64,000 bases of DNA from Nocardia veterana NBRC 100344 (GTDB lineage: Bacteria; Actinomycetota; Actinomycetes; Mycobacteriales; Mycobacteriaceae), in NCBI RefSeq assembly GCF_000308855.1, contig NZ_BAGM01000052.1:38041-102040 (forward strand), given 5' to 3'. Of this stretch, positions 46,631-54,916 are shown piece by piece; position 1 is the first letter of the stretch, and each line of letters opens with the position of its first letter. A program made the translations under genes and the position numbers. The notes under the pieces were generated by a model that saw nothing but the letters and a program-made list of their open reading frames with translations, had not been told where the DNA came from and ran no database searches.

Positions 46631-46999
46631 GTGAGTGCATTTCCCTGCAGCGACGATGTCGTTCCCGAATCGGTGACCCTGCTCCCGTTGCCGGATGTGG
46701 CCGAACAACTCGGCATCGCGGTGACCAGAGTGCATCAGATGCTGCGCGATCATCAGTTGATCGCGATCCGCCGCGGCGGTATCGCCGGTATCCCGAAGGA
46801 CTTCTTCGATTCCTCGGGCGCGGTCGTCAAACCCCTGCCGGGGCTCATCACGGTGATGCGGGATGCGAAGTACTCGAACGAGGAAATCCTCGAGTGGCTC
46901 TACACCGCCGATGATTCGCTGCCCGGCCGGCCCATCGACGCCATCCACGGCCCGCTGGCACGGGAGGTCGTGCGCCGCGCCGCGGCCGAGCCCTTCTGA
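46631..46999 (+). CDS. Rv2175c-like DNA-binding protein (PknL substrate family)
   Basis: A 122-residue helix-turn-helix protein: LLPLPDVAEQLGIAVTRVHQMLRDHQLIAIRRGG is the winged-helix core (residues 17-50), followed by IPKDFFDSSGAVVKPLPGLITVMRDAKYSNEEILEWLYT, which matches the Rv2175c family. In M. tuberculosis this protein is phosphorylated by PknL on Thr9. Here the flexible N-terminus (MSAFPCSDDVVPESV) has Ser but no Thr before residue 16. Divergent from pknL, 156 bases apart. Confidence 0.88.
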   Translation: MSAFPCSDDVVPESVTLLPLPDVAEQLGIAVTRVHQMLRDHQLIAIRRGGIAGIPKDFFDSSGAVVKPLPGLITVMRDAKYSNEEILEWLYTADDSLPGRPIDAIHGPLAREVVRRAAAEPF

Positions 47000-47010
47000 T
47001 CCGGCACCGG

Positions 47011-47048
47011 GCGAGCCCGGCTCCCGGTTCGTCCGCGAGCCGGGTCGC
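47011..47048. terminator. Terminator-like hairpin between convergent genes
   Basis: GCGAGCCCGGCT (47011-47022) pairs with AGCCGGGTCGC (47038-47048), one base bulged, between the convergent Rv2175c-like gene and crtB. No T tract. Confidence 0.5.
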
Positions 47049-47116
47049 CCCAGGAGGTCCGGCGACCCGGGCGGCCGCCGACAGCAGGATGCCGGCCCGG
47101 CAGACCGCGGCGGGTA

Positions 47117-48310
47117 CTACGCGATGAGGTGGGCCGCCCGGTCGGCCCCGGCGGTGTGCTCGGCCGGAATGCCGATCGTCGGACGGGGGGCGGACCGCAG
47201 GCGGCTGACTCCGGCACCCAGCTCGGTGACCGCGACCCGCAGCCGACGTGGCGTGGGAACCGTTGCGCGGCGGTCGAATACGGCGTAGTCGTGGCGTTCG
47301 ATCTCGTCGAGGATTCCGGCGTACAGCACGGCGGCGGTGCGTATCGCGGGCCGGACCCGAGGCCGCAGCAAGTCGATGCCCGGCAGCGCGGTGCGGTACA
47401 CCGAGCGGGTGACGGCGATCAGATGGGCCAGGGCGCGACGGACCCGCGGGTCGGTCCGGCCGGTGCGCCGGCAGTGCGCGAGCAACCCGGCATCGACACC
47501 GAAGGCCGAGAGCGCGTCGCCCGGCAGGTAGATGCGTCCGCGATCGAGGTCCTCGGCGATGTCGCGCAGGAAATTGGTGAGCTGGAATGCCTCACCCAGC
47601 GCCGCGGCCGCCGGTTCGGCCGCCGCTACCGGCACCACGGTGCCGAGGACGGGAAGTAGTTGCAACCCGATCGCCGCCGCCGAACCCCGCATGTACTCGC
47701 GAAGTTCCCCCATATCCGCGTATCGGTCGCGGAACAGCGCACTTCCAGGCACGTCCATCCGCATGGCGTCGAGGAACACCCGGAAATGTTCGGGCGCGAT
47801 GCGATACCGGGCGACGGTGTCGGTGAGCGCGTACAGGATCGGGCCGTCGATCGCCGTGCCCGCGGCCGCGCGGTCGGCGACGACGGGCCGGTCGCGGGGG
47901 TGGGGCGGAACACAGCCGACGGGGAAGGGCTCGTCCGATACGGCATCGAGCGGCCTCGAAGTGGACAGCGCTGTGCGCACTTGCCGCTCGATCCGGTCGA
48001 GATGCGCTACGGCGGAGAGCGGATCGCCCGCGGCGCGGGCTGCGTCCGTTCCCGTGCGGCCGGCGGATGGATCGCCCACAGCCGACGCGACGTCCCGGTT
48101 TCCGGAACCGGTTGCGCCGCAGCCCGTTTCCGCGCAGTCCACGATGTCGTCGACGGTGCGGGCGAAGGCGTACAGGGCGTGGACCGCCGTCCGCTGCGGT
48201 GCGGACAGCAGCCGGGTGGCCAGGAAATAAGTGCGGCCGTGTGCCGCGGCGATCGCTCTGCAGTGCCGGTACGCGGCCGCCAGGTCGGCATCGGGGCCGC
48301 GGCCGGTCAT
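47117..48310 (-). CDS. crtB: Phytoene synthase
   Basis: Condenses two geranylgeranyl diphosphates to phytoene. The 397-residue protein has the trans-isoprenyl synthase motifs: SAPQRTAVHALYAFARTVDDIVD (first Asp-rich block DDIVD) and the second, LTNFLRDIAEDLDRGRIYLPGDAL (DIAED). A roughly 90-residue insertion of low complexity follows the first motif (about 70-150), longer than in typical CrtB. ATG 48310 overlaps the mptA stop by four bases, so crtB is translated with mptA. Confidence 0.92.
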   Translation of the reverse strand: MTGRGPDADLAAAYRHCRAIAAAHGRTYFLATRLLSAPQRTAVHALYAFARTVDDIVDCAETGCGATGSGNRDVASAVGDPSAGRTGTDAARAAGDPLSAVAHLDRIERQVRTALSTSRPLDAVSDEPFPVGCVPPHPRDRPVVADRAAAGTAIDGPILYALTDTVARYRIAPEHFRVFLDAMRMDVPGSALFRDRYADMGELREYMRGSAAAIGLQLLPVLGTVVPVAAAEPAAAALGEAFQLTNFLRDIAEDLDRGRIYLPGDALSAFGVDAGLLAHCRRTGRTDPRVRRALAHLIAVTRSVYRTALPGIDLLRPRVRPAIRTAAVLYAGILDEIERHDYAVFDRRATVPTPRRLRVAVTELGAGVSRLRSAPRPTIGIPAEHTAGADRAAHLIA

Positions 48311-49944
48311 GGTTTGGGTCTGCCCGAATCGGCGCGCAACCGCAGCGGATCCACCTTGCGCAGCGACAGCGCCGCCACCACGGCGACGAAGGTGGCCGCC
48401 GCGACGTGCCAGAGGTTGTACAACCCGATCGAGCCGCCCGGCTGGAAGACGAGCATCAGCCACGTGCACAATCCGACCAGGATCATCAGCGTGGTCGTCG
48501 ACATGGCGAAACCGGCGGCCAGGGCCAACGGCCACGAGTAGTACCACGGCAGAGCGGCGGGGGAGAGGATCACGATCGCGACGAAGGCGATGAGAATGCC
48601 CATCACCGCATCACGTTCGGTGCTCTTGTAGCGCCACCAGGTCCACACCAGGATGATCACCAGCGCCAGCGCGCAGAGTGCGCGGGTCCACACCAGCACC
48701 TCGCCGAGATTCAGCGGCGTGACCCAGGTGACCATGTGCGCCATGATCGTCGGCAGCGACAGCCAGTTGATGATCTTCTTCGAACCCGACAGGGCGGTCA
48801 GCCAGCCGATCCCCACCCCGGCGGCGGCCGAGGCGGCGATGAAGACGACCGCGAAGACCGAGACTCCCAGGCCCGCGATCTTGACGAAGGTGCGAATCGG
48901 ATGCGGTAGCGGGCCCTCGTTCTCGGCCGCGCGTCGTTCCCGTTCGTGAATCATCCAGATCCACACCAGGAAGGGCAGTGCCACACCGGCGGTCGCCTTG
49001 ATCGCGACCCCGATCGCGACCACGACGATACCGGCGACGTGGTGGCGTTCGAGAACCAGCGCGATGCCGGCGGCCATCAGGCCGACCATCAGCATCTCGT
49101 TGTGCACACCGCCGATCAGGTGGATGAGCACCAGCGGATTGAGCACCGCGAGCCACAGCGCGACCGTCGGCTTCCCGCCGAGGTGTTTGGTCATATACGG
49201 GACGGCCCACATCATCAGCGCCAGGCCCGGCAGCATGACCAGGCGCATCGCGATCGTGCCCGCCACCACGTTGTCGCCGGTGATGCTGGTGATCGCCTGC
49301 CCCATCAGCAGGAAGATCGGGCCGTACGGCGCGGTCGTGGTGGTCCAAACCGGGCTCACATTGTCCAGCAGCACACCGGGATTGACGACCGGGCCGACCT
49401 TGTACGGGTCGAATCCGTCGCGCAGCAGGGCGCCCTGGGCCAGATAGGAGTAGACGTCCTGACTGAACATCGGAACCGCGAACAGCAGCGGCAGGATCCA
49501 GATGCCGACGATCGCGCGCAATTCGTTCAGCGTGACCGTGCTGGCCGGGCGGTCGGTACGGGCGCCGGTGCCGATGGTGATGCGGCCCAGCCGGACCCAC
49601 GCGATGATCATCGACAGCACGCCCAGCCACACCACGATGGTGGCCAGCGCGTAACCGTGACCGAATCGCAGCCAGGACAGGTGGGCGGCTTCCAGCAGCG
49701 GATCGCTGCGGCGGACCGCGCCGGCGCCGAGGCCGCCGACGGTGATCATGACCGCACCCCAGAACCCGAGCAGGGCGGCGTGCCCCTCCGGACTGCGGAA
49801 GAAGTCGCCGGCCCAGCGGATCCACCAGCGCAGGGTGTGGACGGCCGGTTCGGGCACCGGCACGGTGGCGGTCACCGGTGCCGTGGTGACCGCGCTGGTC
49901 ACAGGCGCTGTCGCGGGGGCGGTATCCGTATCGGGGGTCGGCAT
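48307..49944 (-). CDS. mptA: Alpha-(1->6)-mannopyranosyltransferase MptA
   Basis: A GT-C membrane glycosyltransferase that extends the mannan backbone of lipomannan using polyprenyl-phosphomannose on the outer face of the membrane. The 545-residue protein has about 12 hydrophobic helices, and the early loop FAVPMFSQDVYSYLAQGALLRDGFDPYKVGP carries the acidic residues of the GT-C motif. GGGGGGAAG precedes ATG 49944. Rv2174 is the counterpart. It sits between crtI (67-base gap) and crtB (4-base overlap). Confidence 0.93.
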   Translation of the reverse strand: MPTPDTDTAPATAPVTSAVTTAPVTATVPVPEPAVHTLRWWIRWAGDFFRSPEGHAALLGFWGAVMITVGGLGAGAVRRSDPLLEAAHLSWLRFGHGYALATIVVWLGVLSMIIAWVRLGRITIGTGARTDRPASTVTLNELRAIVGIWILPLLFAVPMFSQDVYSYLAQGALLRDGFDPYKVGPVVNPGVLLDNVSPVWTTTTAPYGPIFLLMGQAITSITGDNVVAGTIAMRLVMLPGLALMMWAVPYMTKHLGGKPTVALWLAVLNPLVLIHLIGGVHNEMLMVGLMAAGIALVLERHHVAGIVVVAIGVAIKATAGVALPFLVWIWMIHERERRAAENEGPLPHPIRTFVKIAGLGVSVFAVVFIAASAAAGVGIGWLTALSGSKKIINWLSLPTIMAHMVTWVTPLNLGEVLVWTRALCALALVIILVWTWWRYKSTERDAVMGILIAFVAIVILSPAALPWYYSWPLALAAGFAMSTTTLMILVGLCTWLMLVFQPGGSIGLYNLWHVAAATFVAVVAALSLRKVDPLRLRADSGRPKP

Positions 49945-50011
49945 GGTTCGTCTTCCCCCCGGGAATGTCGTGCGGTCGCAACCGCGGCGAGTGGTTCGGT
50001 CGCGGGCCAGT

Positions 50012-51589
50012 TTAATGGGTTGCCGGCAACCCTAGCGCGCCGGTCGGCGACGTGCCGCCGTCGGCGTGCCGCACGCCGCCGGTAATGCGTTCGGCGGCCA
50101 GTTTTCCCGACAGCAGGGCGGTGGGTACGCCGACGCCCGGAGTGGTGCCGCACCCGGCCAGCACCACATTCGCCGCGGTGCGCACGAGATTGCGGGTGCG
50201 GAACGGCCCGGTCTGGCGGAACAGATGCGCCGCGGAGAACGGTGTGCCCGCGATCATGCCGCGGTCCGACCAGGTTTGCGGCGTGTCCAGGTGGTCGACG
50301 GTGAAATGGTCGGCGATACCGCGATATCCGCGCTCTTCCAGCACGTCCAGCAGCTCGCGCAGGTAGGCTGGCCCGAGGCGGGCCCAATCCAGCGGCGCCG
50401 CATCGAGATTCGGACACGGGGCGAGCAGCGACAGCGGTTCGTGCCGGCCGGTCGCGCGCGCGATGAACTGACCGGGATCGGTGAGCGCCGGCCGGGTCAG
50501 CAGCAACGACGGATCGCTCATCAGCCGGCCGCGGCCGCGACCGGCGGCGATCTCGGTGAACGTCCGGGTCCACTGCCGGCCGAAATCGATGGTGTGGTGG
50601 GCCTGCAGCGGCCACTGCGCCGCGATCCGCGCCGGCACCGTGCCGTGCGCGACCACCGCGGACGGGGCGGCGCGCAGCGGCCGCCGCCGTCGGATGCCGA
50701 AGCGATCGAGCGAGCCCAGATCGGCGGTCAGCACCACCGCGTCGCAGTCGACGCCGCGGCCGTCGGCGGTGCGGACTCGCCGGGCCCGGCCGGCGGCATA
50801 CTCGATGCCGGTGACCTCGCAGTTCAATTCCAGCCGGCCGCCCGCGCCGGTGAAGGCGGCCGCGAGCGCCGCGGTGATCGCCCGCATACCGCCGACCGGG
50901 AAGTACACCCCGAGCGACGTGTCCATATGTGGGATCGCGCCGTAGACGGCCAGTGCTTGGTCCGGCGCCGTGCCGGCGTAGAGGGCCTGAAAGGTGAACA
51001 GCCGGGCCGGCTGCTCCGCGCCCAGGATTCGCTGCACCCGCGGCCCCAGCCGCCCGAATGCGCCCAGTCGCACCAGTTCCCACAGTGCCGCCCGCTTGGC
51101 CGGGATCCGGACCATATCCAGGGGCGAGTCGAAATTGGTGTCCATGAACTGGTCGTAGGCCGCGTCGTAGATACGAGCCAGCCACCCGCGCAGATCGAGG
51201 TAGCGCCGGGCCGTATCGTCGCCGCACGTCCGCCGCAGCTCCGCCGCCATCCGCTCGGGATCGGAGTAGACGCCGATCACACTGCCGTCGGCGAAGCGGG
51301 CCCGGTAGCCGGGATCGACCCGGTGGATGACCAGGTTGTGCTCGGCAGTGCTGGAGCCGACGGCGGCCAAGGTCCGGTCGATCAGGTTCGGAAGTGTGAG
51401 AATCGTTGCGCCGGAGTCGATCTCGTAGTCGGGCCCACGGTAACGCCCGACCCGGCCGCCGGGGTGGTCGGCGCGCTCGAGCAGGGTGACCGTGCGTCCG
51501 GCGCCGACCAGATGCAGTGCGGCGGCCAGCCCGGACAGGCCGGCGCCGACGACGACGATCCGGTCGCTGGGCCCGGTAACGGTCCTCAT
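50012..51589 (-). CDS. crtI: Phytoene desaturase CrtI
   Basis: A 525-residue FAD amine-oxidase-like desaturase that turns phytoene into lycopene or a related polyene. The dinucleotide fold IVVVGAGLSGLAAALHLVGAG is at residues 10-30, then LERADHPGGRVGRY, YEIDSGATILTLP, and the C-terminal CrtI motif VVLAGCGTTPGVGVPTALLSGKLAAE. ATG 51589 overlaps the prenyl synthase stop by four bases, coupling the two. Confidence 0.92.
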   Translation of the reverse strand: MRTVTGPSDRIVVVGAGLSGLAAALHLVGAGRTVTLLERADHPGGRVGRYRGPDYEIDSGATILTLPNLIDRTLAAVGSSTAEHNLVIHRVDPGYRARFADGSVIGVYSDPERMAAELRRTCGDDTARRYLDLRGWLARIYDAAYDQFMDTNFDSPLDMVRIPAKRAALWELVRLGAFGRLGPRVQRILGAEQPARLFTFQALYAGTAPDQALAVYGAIPHMDTSLGVYFPVGGMRAITAALAAAFTGAGGRLELNCEVTGIEYAAGRARRVRTADGRGVDCDAVVLTADLGSLDRFGIRRRRPLRAAPSAVVAHGTVPARIAAQWPLQAHHTIDFGRQWTRTFTEIAAGRGRGRLMSDPSLLLTRPALTDPGQFIARATGRHEPLSLLAPCPNLDAAPLDWARLGPAYLRELLDVLEERGYRGIADHFTVDHLDTPQTWSDRGMIAGTPFSAAHLFRQTGPFRTRNLVRTAANVVLAGCGTTPGVGVPTALLSGKLAAERITGGVRHADGGTSPTGALGLPATH

Positions 51590-52698
51590 GCGACGCGCCG
51601 GGTCGCGGCCAGGGCCATCGCGCGCAATCGCTGTCCCGCGGCGGGGGTGACCGAACTGGCGGCCAGGGCGGCGAGCCCGCGTTCGGTGAGCTCGTCGATG
51701 CGGCGTTCCACGTCGGCGACCGCACCCAGGTCGGTGATCACATCGCGCAACCGCGTCACCTGGTCGGGGGTCAGATCGGTACCGAGTGAGTCGCGCAGCA
51801 GCCGGGCCGCGGCGGGATCGGTGGCGTCGGCCCGCCGCAACGCCTCGGCCACCAGCACCGTCCGCTTGCCCTCGCGCAGATCGTCGCCGGAAGGTTTGCC
51901 GGTGACCGCCGGATCGCCGAAGACGCCGAGCAGATCGTCGCGCAGCTGGAAGGCGATGCCGATATCGGTGCCGAACTCCCGGTAGGCGGCGATCAGCTCC
52001 GCCTCCGCGCCGGCGAGCGCGGCTCCCAGATGCAGCGGGCGCTCCACGGTGTAGGCGGCGGTCTTGTAGCGGTTGATCCGCAGCGCGGCGGCCACCGAAT
52101 CGTCGGCTCCGGCCTCGCCGTGCACGTCGAGCAGCTGGCCGCCCATCACCTCGGTGCGCATGGCGGCCCACACGGGGGCGAAGCGGGCCCGGGCGGCGGC
52201 ATCCAGCCCGGCCGCGGCGATCATGTCGTCGGCCCAGGTCAGCGCGAGATCGCCGATGAGGATGGCGACGCTGGTACCGAAATGTGCCGAATCGCCGCCC
52301 CAACCGCGGTCGCGGTGGCGACGTTCGAAGTCCACGTGCACGGTGGGGTACCCGCGACGGGTTCGGGAGGAATCGATGATGTCGTCGTGGATCAGTGCGC
52401 AGGCCTGGACCAGTTCCAGCGCCGAGCAGGCGGTCAGGACCGCGTCGGCCTGGGCGCCGTCGGGGTCACCGCCCGCGCCGAGCCAGCCGGTCCACGCGAA
52501 CGACGGCCGGGTGCGCTTGCCGCCGCGCAGCACGAAATCCTCGAGCGCGGCCGTGGCCGAGACGAAAACCGGTCCCAGTTCGGCGACCAGTTCGCGGCGG
52601 CCGGCGAAGAATCCGGTCAGCGCCTGTTCGACCGCGCGTACCAGCGCGGCCGAGTCGTTCGGCGCCGGACGTGCCGGGCTGGCCGGGCCAACGGACAA
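51586..52698 (-). CDS. crtE: Geranylgeranyl-type polyprenyl diphosphate synthase
   Basis: A trans-prenyl chain elongase of 370 residues. The first Asp-rich motif is DDIID in ALIHDDIIDSSRTRRG, and the second region is FQLRDDLLGVFGD. GGKRTRPSF near the N-terminus binds isopentenyl diphosphate. TTG 52698 is chosen because GGAGG lies five bases upstream; a GTG in frame at 52737 would add 13 residues. In M. tuberculosis this position is idsA2 (Rv2173). Overlap with crtI and linkage to crtB suggest it feeds carotenoids; supply of polyprenyl for MptA's donor is also possible. Confidence 0.9.
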   Translation of the reverse strand: MSVGPASPARPAPNDSAALVRAVEQALTGFFAGRRELVAELGPVFVSATAALEDFVLRGGKRTRPSFAWTGWLGAGGDPDGAQADAVLTACSALELVQACALIHDDIIDSSRTRRGYPTVHVDFERRHRDRGWGGDSAHFGTSVAILIGDLALTWADDMIAAAGLDAAARARFAPVWAAMRTEVMGGQLLDVHGEAGADDSVAAALRINRYKTAAYTVERPLHLGAALAGAEAELIAAYREFGTDIGIAFQLRDDLLGVFGDPAVTGKPSGDDLREGKRTVLVAEALRRADATDPAAARLLRDSLGTDLTPDQVTRLRDVITDLGAVADVERRIDELTERGLAALAASSVTPAAGQRLRAMALAATRRVA

Positions 52699-53067
52699 CA
52701 CAACCTCCAGATAGTCATCGTATCGGCGAGCCGACACCGGACGAGCCGGGCAATTCCGGCGCGCCCGAGGTGTCGCCGGCGCTGATACCTCGCGGTGTAC
52801 CGCGACGAGTCGTCGGTCCCCGGCTCACCTTCGCCCGGGCCGGCCATCGCGAACGATTCGCGTCGCGGCGCCCGCCGGACCACCGAGAACCTTACTGCGT
52901 CCGGTTCACGACCCGAGCGGCCCGTGGCGCGGGCAGGACAGGCGTCCTCCCGAATCCGGCCGCCGGGGCGGCCCGGAAACCGCCCGGGCTCGCGGACCAG
53001 CGGCTGGACCGGGGCGAATCCGGGCCGGGCGACCCGTCGGACCAGGCCGTCCTACTACACTGGACCG
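52699..53067. promoter_or_regulatory. crtE-metF divergent promoter region
   Basis: A 369-base gap between divergent genes. For metF, TACACT at 53056-53061 followed by six bases and GTG 53068 is a good leaderless promoter. On the minus strand a TACGAT hexamer lies shortly before the crtE ribosome-binding site (about 52715-52720) and could be its -10. The middle is very GC-rich and shows no gene or clear repeat. Confidence 0.5.
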
Positions 53068-54060
53068 GTGAGTTTCGACAACGTGCGGGGACGATCGACC
53101 CCAGGCCGACCTTCCCGGACGCCGTCCGGAACTCCCTCCGTGGTGGGGCAGCTGCGTCGGCGGCCCGACGGCGGCATTCCGTTCTCGGTGGAATTCAACC
53201 CGCCGCGCGACGCCGCGGCCGAAGCCCGGCTCTGGCGCGCCGCCCGCGAATTCGAGCGGATGCACCCGGCCTTCGTCTCGATGACCTACGGCGCGGGGGG
53301 ATCGACCCGCGACCGCACCGCCCGTATCACCGGACAGCTGGCCCGCGAAACCACCCTGCTGACCGTCGCGCACCTGACCGCGGTCGGGCACAGCGTGGCC
53401 GAGCTGCGCTCGATCGTCGGCAGCTACGCCGATGCCGGCATCCGCAACATGCTCGTGCTGCGCGGCGACCCGCCCGGCGATCCGCTGGGGGAGTGGCGCA
53501 AGCACCCGGAGGGCGTCGAATACGCGGAGGAATTGGTCCGCATCGTCTGTGGCCTGGGCGACTTCCACGTCGGCGTGGCGTCGTTCCCGCAGGGGCACTA
53601 CCGGTCTCCCGACCTCGACCACGACACCCGCTATCTGGTCGCGAAACTGCGTGCGGGAGCGGAATATTCGATTACGCAGATGTTCTTCGACGTGGAACAC
53701 TATCTGCGCCTGCGGGATCGGGTCGCCGCCTGCGACGCCGAGCAGGGCGCCAAACCCATCATTCCGGAGCTGATGCCGATCACCTCGCTGCGCACGGTGC
53801 AGCGCGCCGAGGAACTCTCGGGCCGGGCGTTGCCCGCAGCGGTGATGCAGCGGCTGGAACGCGCCGCCGGCAACGATCCGGAGGCCAACCGCAACGCGGT
53901 GCGTGCGGTCGGCATCGAGATCGCGACCGAGATCGCGCAGCGGCTGATCGACGAGGGCGCGCCCTGCCTGCATTTCATCACCCTGAACTTCGCCAAGGCG
54001 ACCACCGAGGTCCTGACCAACCTGGGCTACACCGTGACCCCGGCGGCCGTCAGCGCCTGA
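53068..54060 (+). CDS. metF: Methylenetetrahydrofolate reductase
   Basis: Reduces 5,10-methylene- to 5-methyl-tetrahydrofolate for methionine synthesis. The 330-residue TIM-barrel flavoprotein shows FSVEFNPPRD (catalytic Glu), FVSMTYGAGGSTRDRT, VAHLTAVGHS, MLVLRGDPPGD, GVASFPQGHYRSPD and ITQMFFDVEHY, matching MetF blocks in order. The N-terminus carries about 35 extra residues. GTG 53068 is at a likely leaderless transcription start. Confidence 0.93.
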   Translation: MSFDNVRGRSTPGRPSRTPSGTPSVVGQLRRRPDGGIPFSVEFNPPRDAAAEARLWRAAREFERMHPAFVSMTYGAGGSTRDRTARITGQLARETTLLTVAHLTAVGHSVAELRSIVGSYADAGIRNMLVLRGDPPGDPLGEWRKHPEGVEYAEELVRIVCGLGDFHVGVASFPQGHYRSPDLDHDTRYLVAKLRAGAEYSITQMFFDVEHYLRLRDRVAACDAEQGAKPIIPELMPITSLRTVQRAEELSGRALPAAVMQRLERAAGNDPEANRNAVRAVGIEIATEIAQRLIDEGAPCLHFITLNFAKATTEVLTNLGYTVTPAAVSA

Positions 54061-54208
54061 TCGGCGTTTCGCGCGCGAGTTGCCACGCATTCGCGCGCAC
54101 CGGCGGTACCCTCTCGTGCACCGTGACGACGCGGAGGTCCCCGAGTCATGCTGTGCGGCCCGGCGGACCGACCTGGTGCGGATGTTCCGCCGAACGCAGG
54201 AGACCCCG

Positions 54209-54916
54209 ATGGCCGTGGTAACCAGTTTCGTCCGCCTGTCCGCCGCGCTCACCGTGACCGGTGCGCTGACCTTCGCGGGTGCGGTGACCGCCGCCGCGGC
54301 ACCACCGGATCCGGCCGCCGCGATTGCCGCGGCGGGGCAGAACCAGGCGGCCGCAAGCGATTTGCTGGGCGCCTATCAGAGCGCCGTGGACGGGCTGAAA
54401 CAGCTCGGTATCCAGCCCTTCCTGTGGCCTTCCGCCGCCGCGTTCTGCCAGGACGGCAGCACGCTCGGACTGGTTCCGGCCCTGGCCGGCGCGGTGCCCG
54501 GACCGTGGCCGAACCTGGCGGTGCCGGTGCCCGGGCTGGATCTGTCGGCGGTGAAGGCCGGGCAGACCATGTTCGCGTTCGTCCCCTACGGCCTCGGCCC
54601 CGACGGCCCGGACACCGCCGGCATGCAGGTGGCGTGGTTCAACGTGGCGAACGGGCGCGGCGGATTCGCGGCCATGGGGCCGCTGTCGCAGGTCGTCTCG
54701 TCGATGATCCCGGCCGATCTGCCACCGCAGGTGCGCCCGGCCTTCGAACAGGGGATCCGGAACTTCTTCCTCTCGGCGCTGCCGCTCGGCGGCGTGCGCG
54801 CGGTGCCGGTCGACACCGGTTCGGGCACCGTCCTGGCGGCGGTGTTCGGCACCGTTCGCAACGGCGATCACACCTGCCTGTTCCTGCCGACGGTCGGCAT
54901 CACCTCGGTGCGCTGA
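54209..54916 (+). CDS. Secreted protein of unknown function
   Basis: A 235-residue exported protein. A Sec signal peptide spans about 1-31 (LSAALTVTGALTFAGAVTAAAAPPDP, cleavage after AAA). Two Cys residues (AFCQDG and HTCLFL) may form a disulfide. The body is rich in Pro, Gly and Ala with no recognised domain. AGGAG lies six bases before ATG 54209. It follows metF on the same strand and converges on the glycosyltransferase gene, overlapping by 17 bases. Confidence 0.7.
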   Translation: MAVVTSFVRLSAALTVTGALTFAGAVTAAAAPPDPAAAIAAAGQNQAAASDLLGAYQSAVDGLKQLGIQPFLWPSAAAFCQDGSTLGLVPALAGAVPGPWPNLAVPVPGLDLSAVKAGQTMFAFVPYGLGPDGPDTAGMQVAWFNVANGRGGFAAMGPLSQVVSSMIPADLPPQVRPAFEQGIRNFFLSALPLGGVRAVPVDTGSGTVLAAVFGTVRNGDHTCLFLPTVGITSVR

